NCBI GenBank assembly: GCA_016744455.1
Contig: JADGEI010000021.1
Span: 1 to 64,000 of the forward strand
Origin: Alcanivoracaceae bacterium
GTDB taxonomy: Bacteria; Pseudomonadota; Gammaproteobacteria; Xanthomonadales; Marinicellaceae
Direction: 5' to 3'
DNA length: 64,000 nt
How positions within the stretch are numbered: position 1 is the first letter of the stretch; each line of letters opens with the position of its first letter. The notes under the pieces were generated by a model, which was not told the origin of the DNA, searched no databases, and saw only the letters and a program-made list of their open reading frames with translations. Of this stretch, positions 60,433 to 64,000 are shown one piece after another. Position numbers and translations under genes: made by a program.

Positions 60433-60900
60433 TTAACCGCCAAGATGACCCAAAGGCAATTGTGTTGAAACTTTTTTTTGTTTCATTGAAAAACTGGTAT
60501 TAACTGAGCGAATCGCTTTTAACTTTAATAACTTCTCATACATAAATTTATTATAGGATTGCATGTCAACCGCTATTATTTTCAACAAATAATCATAGCC
60601 ACCAGATGTTGCATGACACTCTTGGACTTGTGACCAATCCATTATTGCCTTATCAAAGGCATTAACCGTATTCTCATGATGATTTTCTAAACTAACATGA
60701 GCAAAAGCTATGATGGTTAAGCCAATTTTTTCATGATCTAATAAAGCAGTATACTGCTTTATGTATCCAGCTTGGTCCAGTGCCTGCATTCTACGCCAAC
60801 ATGGCGCAGGTGAAAGGTTTACTTTTTTTGCCAACTCTTTATTACTAATGCGACCATTAGACTGTACAGTTTCCAGTATTTTTATATCATATCTATTCAT
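60433..60900 (-). CDS. Lrp/AsnC-family transcription regulator
   Basis: A 155-residue regulator. An N-terminal winged helix (about 3-58: DIKILETVQSNGRISNKELAKKV, LSPAPCWRRMQALDQAGYI) is followed by a C-terminal RAM domain (about 65-145) with the amino-acid binding segment AHVSLENHHENTV and DYLLKIIAVDMQSY. It is divergent from the fused E1 gene, the arrangement of BkdR with the branched-chain 2-oxoacid dehydrogenase operon in Pseudomonas, so it probably senses a branched-chain amino acid and controls that operon. Confidence 0.88.
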   Translation of the reverse strand: MNRYDIKILETVQSNGRISNKELAKKVNLSPAPCWRRMQALDQAGYIKQYTALLDHEKIGLTIIAFAHVSLENHHENTVNAFDKAIMDWSQVQECHATSGGYDYLLKIIAVDMQSYNKFMYEKLLKLKAIRSVNTSFSMKQKKVSTQLPLGHLGG

Positions 60901-61039
60901 ATATTATTATCATAATTGCTATTATTTTTATTAATAATCTTTAATATTGCTTATTTATATCCTTTATAGCACTTTTTAGCAAGCACATTTCTGTAAAAAT
61001 AATGCAAAATATCTTCTATTGCACTCTTCTAATAATAAA

Positions 61040-63130
61040 ATGAACCCAGAAAACAAAAGTGAACAAAGCTTCTCCTATGATTGGCAAGAAATTGCCGAAA
61101 CACTGTTTTTATCACGAGCCCTAGATGACCTTGAAGAATTTGAACTAGTAAAAAATAAAAAGGTACTTTATCAATTTTCCGCTCGGGGACACGATATGGC
61201 CCAAATCATTTTAGGGCAATGTTTAATCGGAGAAAAGGATGCGGTCTCAGGTTATTATCGTTCACGCCCTCTCTTATTAGCCATGGGTTTACCTCCTCAA
61301 ATGGCCTTAGAAGCTTCAATGATGAAAATCGGGGGGTTTTCAGATGGTCGAGATATTGGAGTCGTTTTTAATAACCCAAAACACAAAGGCGCATGCATAT
61401 TACCTATGTCTGGTGGTGTAGGTGCGCAATTTACTCCTGTCTCTGGCTGGGCACAAGCCGCAAAATACCATGAGAGAGTATTAAAAAATAAGAAATGGAA
61501 AAATGCCATTGGGTTAGTTTTAGGAGGAGATGGATCCGTCGCTACCAATGGTTTTTGGTCTGCGCTTACCATAGCCACTACTCATAAGTTACCACAACTC
61601 TTTTATATTGAAGACAATGGGTATGGTATATCCGTACCATCTGGTTTTCAAACTCCTGGAGGCGATATTTCAAAAAACCTTGCAAGCTTTAAAGGGTTAA
61701 CTATTTTCAGTGGCAATGGTACAAATCCACAAGAAACTGCAAACCTTGTGTCAAAGGCACATCATGTTGTTCGTGTTGAACGCAAACCAGTTTTGCTTCG
61801 TCTTACCGTACCTCGGTTAAATGGACACTCAGCGCAGGATACACAAGCTTATAAAACAGATCAAAGAATTGCTTTTGAACAACAACATGACCCCTTACCC
61901 AAACTAAAGAACTACCTAGTAAGTAACAATTTATTAACCGACAAAAAATGGCAAAAACTTAAGCTAAATGCACAATCAAAAGTTGCAAAGGCTTTAATAA
62001 AAGCAGAAGAAAAACCCTTTGCGAATCCCGAAGACATTACTAAGAACACCTATTGTGAATATGATGATAAAGGAAAAATGATTCTTCAACAACAAGGAGG
62101 CATACACTTAGCAAACCCTGTATTCCCACCATCTTCGCAAGAGATCATCAGTGAACCTGGTCGAATTAATATGGTAACTGCTATTCGAAAAACATTGGAC
62201 TTTGAAATGCAACATAACTCAAAGATGTTGATATTTGGGGAGGACGTAGGTGCAAAAGGTGGAGTTCATGCCGTTACATTGGGCTTACAACAAAAATACA
62301 GCAGCTCTAGGGTTTTTAATACAAGCTTATCTGAAGAAGGGATAATTGGGCGTTCTTTAGGCATGTCTCTATCTGGTTTATTACCCGTTCCTGAAATACA
62401 ATTTCGAAAATATGCCGACCCTGCTGAAGAACAATTAAATGATATTGGTACCATGAGATGGCGAACCAACAATCGCTTTGCTGCACCAATGGTAGTTAGA
62501 ATGGCTGGAGGCTACTTCGGTTGTGGAGACCCATGGCACTCACAAACTGCGGAAGTTAAATGGGCACATGCAATTGGATGGCAACTTGCCATGCCATCAA
62601 ACGCAGTGGATGCTGTTGGTTTATTGCGTTTTGCTTTGCGCGACAATAATCCAACTATATTTTTTGAGCACCGCAAAATGCTAGATCACATATGGGCAAG
62701 GCGAGAATATCCAGGTGACCAGTTTATAATTCCTTTTGGGAAAGGTAATTTACTCACTAAAGGAGACCGACTTACTTTAGTCACCTGGGGAGGAATGGTC
62801 TGTCGTTGTGAAGAAGCCGTAAAACATTCAGGGTTAGGCATTGATTTAATCGATTTACGTACTATCAGTCCATGGGATAGTCAAATGGTGTTAGACTCTG
62901 TAAAAAGAACAAATAGGTGCTTAATAGTCCATGAAGATAATATTTCAGCTGGTTTTGGAGCTGAAATCGCAGCCACATTAGCCACACAAGCCTTTTATCA
63001 TTTAGATGCACCAATTGAACGCCTTGCAATGCCCGATATCTGCAATCCACATGAACCAAACTTAATGAATGCTGTTGTTCCAACATCTGAAAAAATTCTC
63101 GAATACATCAAAAAAGTGGACCAAGCATAA
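61040..63130 (+). CDS. Branched-chain 2-oxoacid dehydrogenase E1, alpha and beta fused
   Basis: A 696-residue fusion from the ATG at 61040 (the TTG at 61019 would add seven residues). The E1-alpha part (about 20-350) has thiamine-diphosphate motif GDGSVATNGFWSAL and DNGYGISVPSG. The E1-beta part (about 370-696) has MLIFGEDVGAKGGVHAVT, FNTSLSEEGIIGRSLGM, GDRLTLVTWGGMV and the C-terminal RLAMPD segment. Together with E2 and a lipoamide dehydrogenase it decarboxylates branched-chain 2-oxoacids from Val, Leu and Ile breakdown. The substrate is assigned from context (Lrp-type regulator); a general acyl 2-oxoacid is possible. Confidence 0.85.
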   Translation: MNPENKSEQSFSYDWQEIAETLFLSRALDDLEEFELVKNKKVLYQFSARGHDMAQIILGQCLIGEKDAVSGYYRSRPLLLAMGLPPQMALEASMMKIGGFSDGRDIGVVFNNPKHKGACILPMSGGVGAQFTPVSGWAQAAKYHERVLKNKKWKNAIGLVLGGDGSVATNGFWSALTIATTHKLPQLFYIEDNGYGISVPSGFQTPGGDISKNLASFKGLTIFSGNGTNPQETANLVSKAHHVVRVERKPVLLRLTVPRLNGHSAQDTQAYKTDQRIAFEQQHDPLPKLKNYLVSNNLLTDKKWQKLKLNAQSKVAKALIKAEEKPFANPEDITKNTYCEYDDKGKMILQQQGGIHLANPVFPPSSQEIISEPGRINMVTAIRKTLDFEMQHNSKMLIFGEDVGAKGGVHAVTLGLQQKYSSSRVFNTSLSEEGIIGRSLGMSLSGLLPVPEIQFRKYADPAEEQLNDIGTMRWRTNNRFAAPMVVRMAGGYFGCGDPWHSQTAEVKWAHAIGWQLAMPSNAVDAVGLLRFALRDNNPTIFFEHRKMLDHIWARREYPGDQFIIPFGKGNLLTKGDRLTLVTWGGMVCRCEEAVKHSGLGIDLIDLRTISPWDSQMVLDSVKRTNRCLIVHEDNISAGFGAEIAATLATQAFYHLDAPIERLAMPDICNPHEPNLMNAVVPTSEKILEYIKKVDQA

Positions 63131-64000
63131 TGACTATAATTGACATAAAACTATCTGAAGATCAACGTGAAGGCACCAAAGCAGTAATCAACCAATGGCT
63201 TTATAAACAAGGAGACTTTGTCGAAAAAAATCAACCTCTATTAGAGTTAGAAACAGACAAAGTCATGATGGAGGTAGTTGCCCCTTCTACTGGTGAATTA
63301 TCTAAAATAATTTTAAAAAGTGGTGACAACGTAACTGATGAGTCTATCATTGGTAAAATTGATGATTCCAAGGGAAACAATACCAAAACTGAAATAGCAC
63401 CGCTCGAGGCAAAACGATTTATTGAAACTGCCTCAGACGACAAGGATAAAAATATTACAAATAACCACATATCCCCTGCTGTAAGAAAGCTAATTACCAA
63501 AAATGATATTAATATTAATACTATTGTAGGAACAGGGAAAAATAACCGCATTAGCAAACGTGATATTCTTAAATACTTAAAAAATCCAGGTAAGTCGAAT
63601 AAGCAAACAAGCTCGCATATTTCAATTAGCCGTATGCGTTCAAGTATTGCTGAACATATGGTTAATAGTTTATTGCACACCGCCCCACATGTAACCTCTG
63701 TATTTAACCTTGACATGTCAGCTATTATTAATCATCGAAAGAAAAATAAAGCTAATTTTGAAAAACAGGGTGCGAACCTAACTTTTACAGCCTATTTTAT
63801 AGCTGCATCAGTTGCCGGTATTAAAAAAGTTCCTTTAATAAATTCACAATTACATAAAGAAAGTATCGAAATATTTAATAGTATCAATATCGGAATTGGA
63901 ACATCGTTAAATGATGAAGGACTTATTGTGCCAGTATTGAAGAACTGCGAAAATCATGATTTATTCGCCACTGCTAACGCATTAACCAAAATGACAAATA
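63130..64000 (+). CDS. Dihydrolipoamide acyltransferase E2, partial (runs off the window)
   Basis: The frame begins with an ATG overlapping the stop of E1 (TAATG) and is open to the edge of the window, 290 codons. One lipoyl domain (residues 1-75) has the lipoylated Lys 44 in LETDKVMMEV. A linker is followed by a peripheral-subunit binding domain (about 112-150: ISPAVRKLITKNDININ, RISKRDILKYL), which binds E1 or E3. The catalytic domain then starts (ISRMRSSIAEHM, NIGIGTSLNDEGLIVPVLKN). The active-site His/Asp region lies beyond the edge. Confidence 0.88.
   Translation, partial: MTIIDIKLSEDQREGTKAVINQWLYKQGDFVEKNQPLLELETDKVMMEVVAPSTGELSKIILKSGDNVTDESIIGKIDDSKGNNTKTEIAPLEAKRFIETASDDKDKNITNNHISPAVRKLITKNDININTIVGTGKNNRISKRDILKYLKNPGKSNKQTSSHISISRMRSSIAEHMVNSLLHTAPHVTSVFNLDMSAIINHRKKNKANFEKQGANLTFTAYFIAASVAGIKKVPLINSQLHKESIEIFNSINIGIGTSLNDEGLIVPVLKNCENHDLFATANALTKMTN

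Noticed and set aside
63231..63716. 161-codon open frame on the minus strand near the window edge
   Set aside because: It lies antisense to the E2 gene, whose lipoyl and binding domains are clear on the plus strand.
1..64000. tRNA, rRNA, CRISPR array, prophage or origin of replication
   Set aside because: No cloverleaf, rRNA-like stretch, spaced direct repeats or phage genes were seen on either strand by eye; no dnaA-box cluster was found.

Overview
The window is a piece of an AT-rich gammaproteobacterial chromosome (G+C looks like the mid-30s percent by eye). The closest match in gene content is the Marinicella / Lysobacterales-Xanthomonadales side of the class. Reasons: a type II secretion operon in the Xanthomonas xps order (E-F-G-H-I-J-K-L-M-N-D), a protein resembling the exosortase H-associated membrane protein, a fused E1 branched-chain 2-oxoacid dehydrogenase, and secreted proteins ending in an FxNGFE tail. 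No rRNA, tRNA, CRISPR array or complete mobile element was seen. Layout: 1-5300 holds a small glycine-rich protein, a small lipoprotein, a TraB/GumN-like protein, ppx and ettA. 5284-13762 is an accessory block: two family-2 glycosyltransferases, a 600-residue orphan with a PqqD-like N-terminus, a Wzt/Wzm ABC exporter pair split by a small ORF and an IS3-type transposase relic, a parvulin-like secreted protein and a secreted Ig-like protein. 14038-15486 encodes a secreted 482-residue protein with a strong terminator. 15621-31087 is one long minus-strand run: purL, the XrtH-associated-like membrane protein, then the whole gspE-to-gspD set and a lipoprotein, nearly all overlapping or a few bases apart. 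31188-38049 holds dsbC, xerD and a DUF3450-TtpC-ExbB-ExbD-TonB-TPR cluster. 38266-42430 holds an RDD protein, lptG, lptF and pepA. 42526-53252 is a second accessory block between pepA and valS, with an FG-GAP protein, a Pmp-like beta-helix protein, two unknown secreted proteins and a CadC-like/TPR regulator. 53364-64000 holds valS, a rhodanese-histidine kinase-response regulator operon, a DUF481 outer-membrane protein, a Sel1/2OG-Fe(II) oxygenase, an Lrp-type regulator and the bkd-type E1 and E2 genes; E2 runs off the window. How it fits together: much of the window concerns the cell envelope. Products reach the surface by type II secretion, by Wzm/Wzt glycan export and by LPS transport (LptFG). 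Outer-membrane uptake is energised by the TonB cluster, and DsbC and a parvulin-like protein assist periplasmic folding. The most notable points are a full-length xerD frame with no usual start codon at its expected beginning and an intrinsic terminator inside its first codons; a shared repeat plus FxNGFE C-terminal tail on two neighbouring surface proteins; the PqqD-like glycosyltransferase-locus orphan; and the linkage of purL and an exosortase-associated protein to type II secretion.
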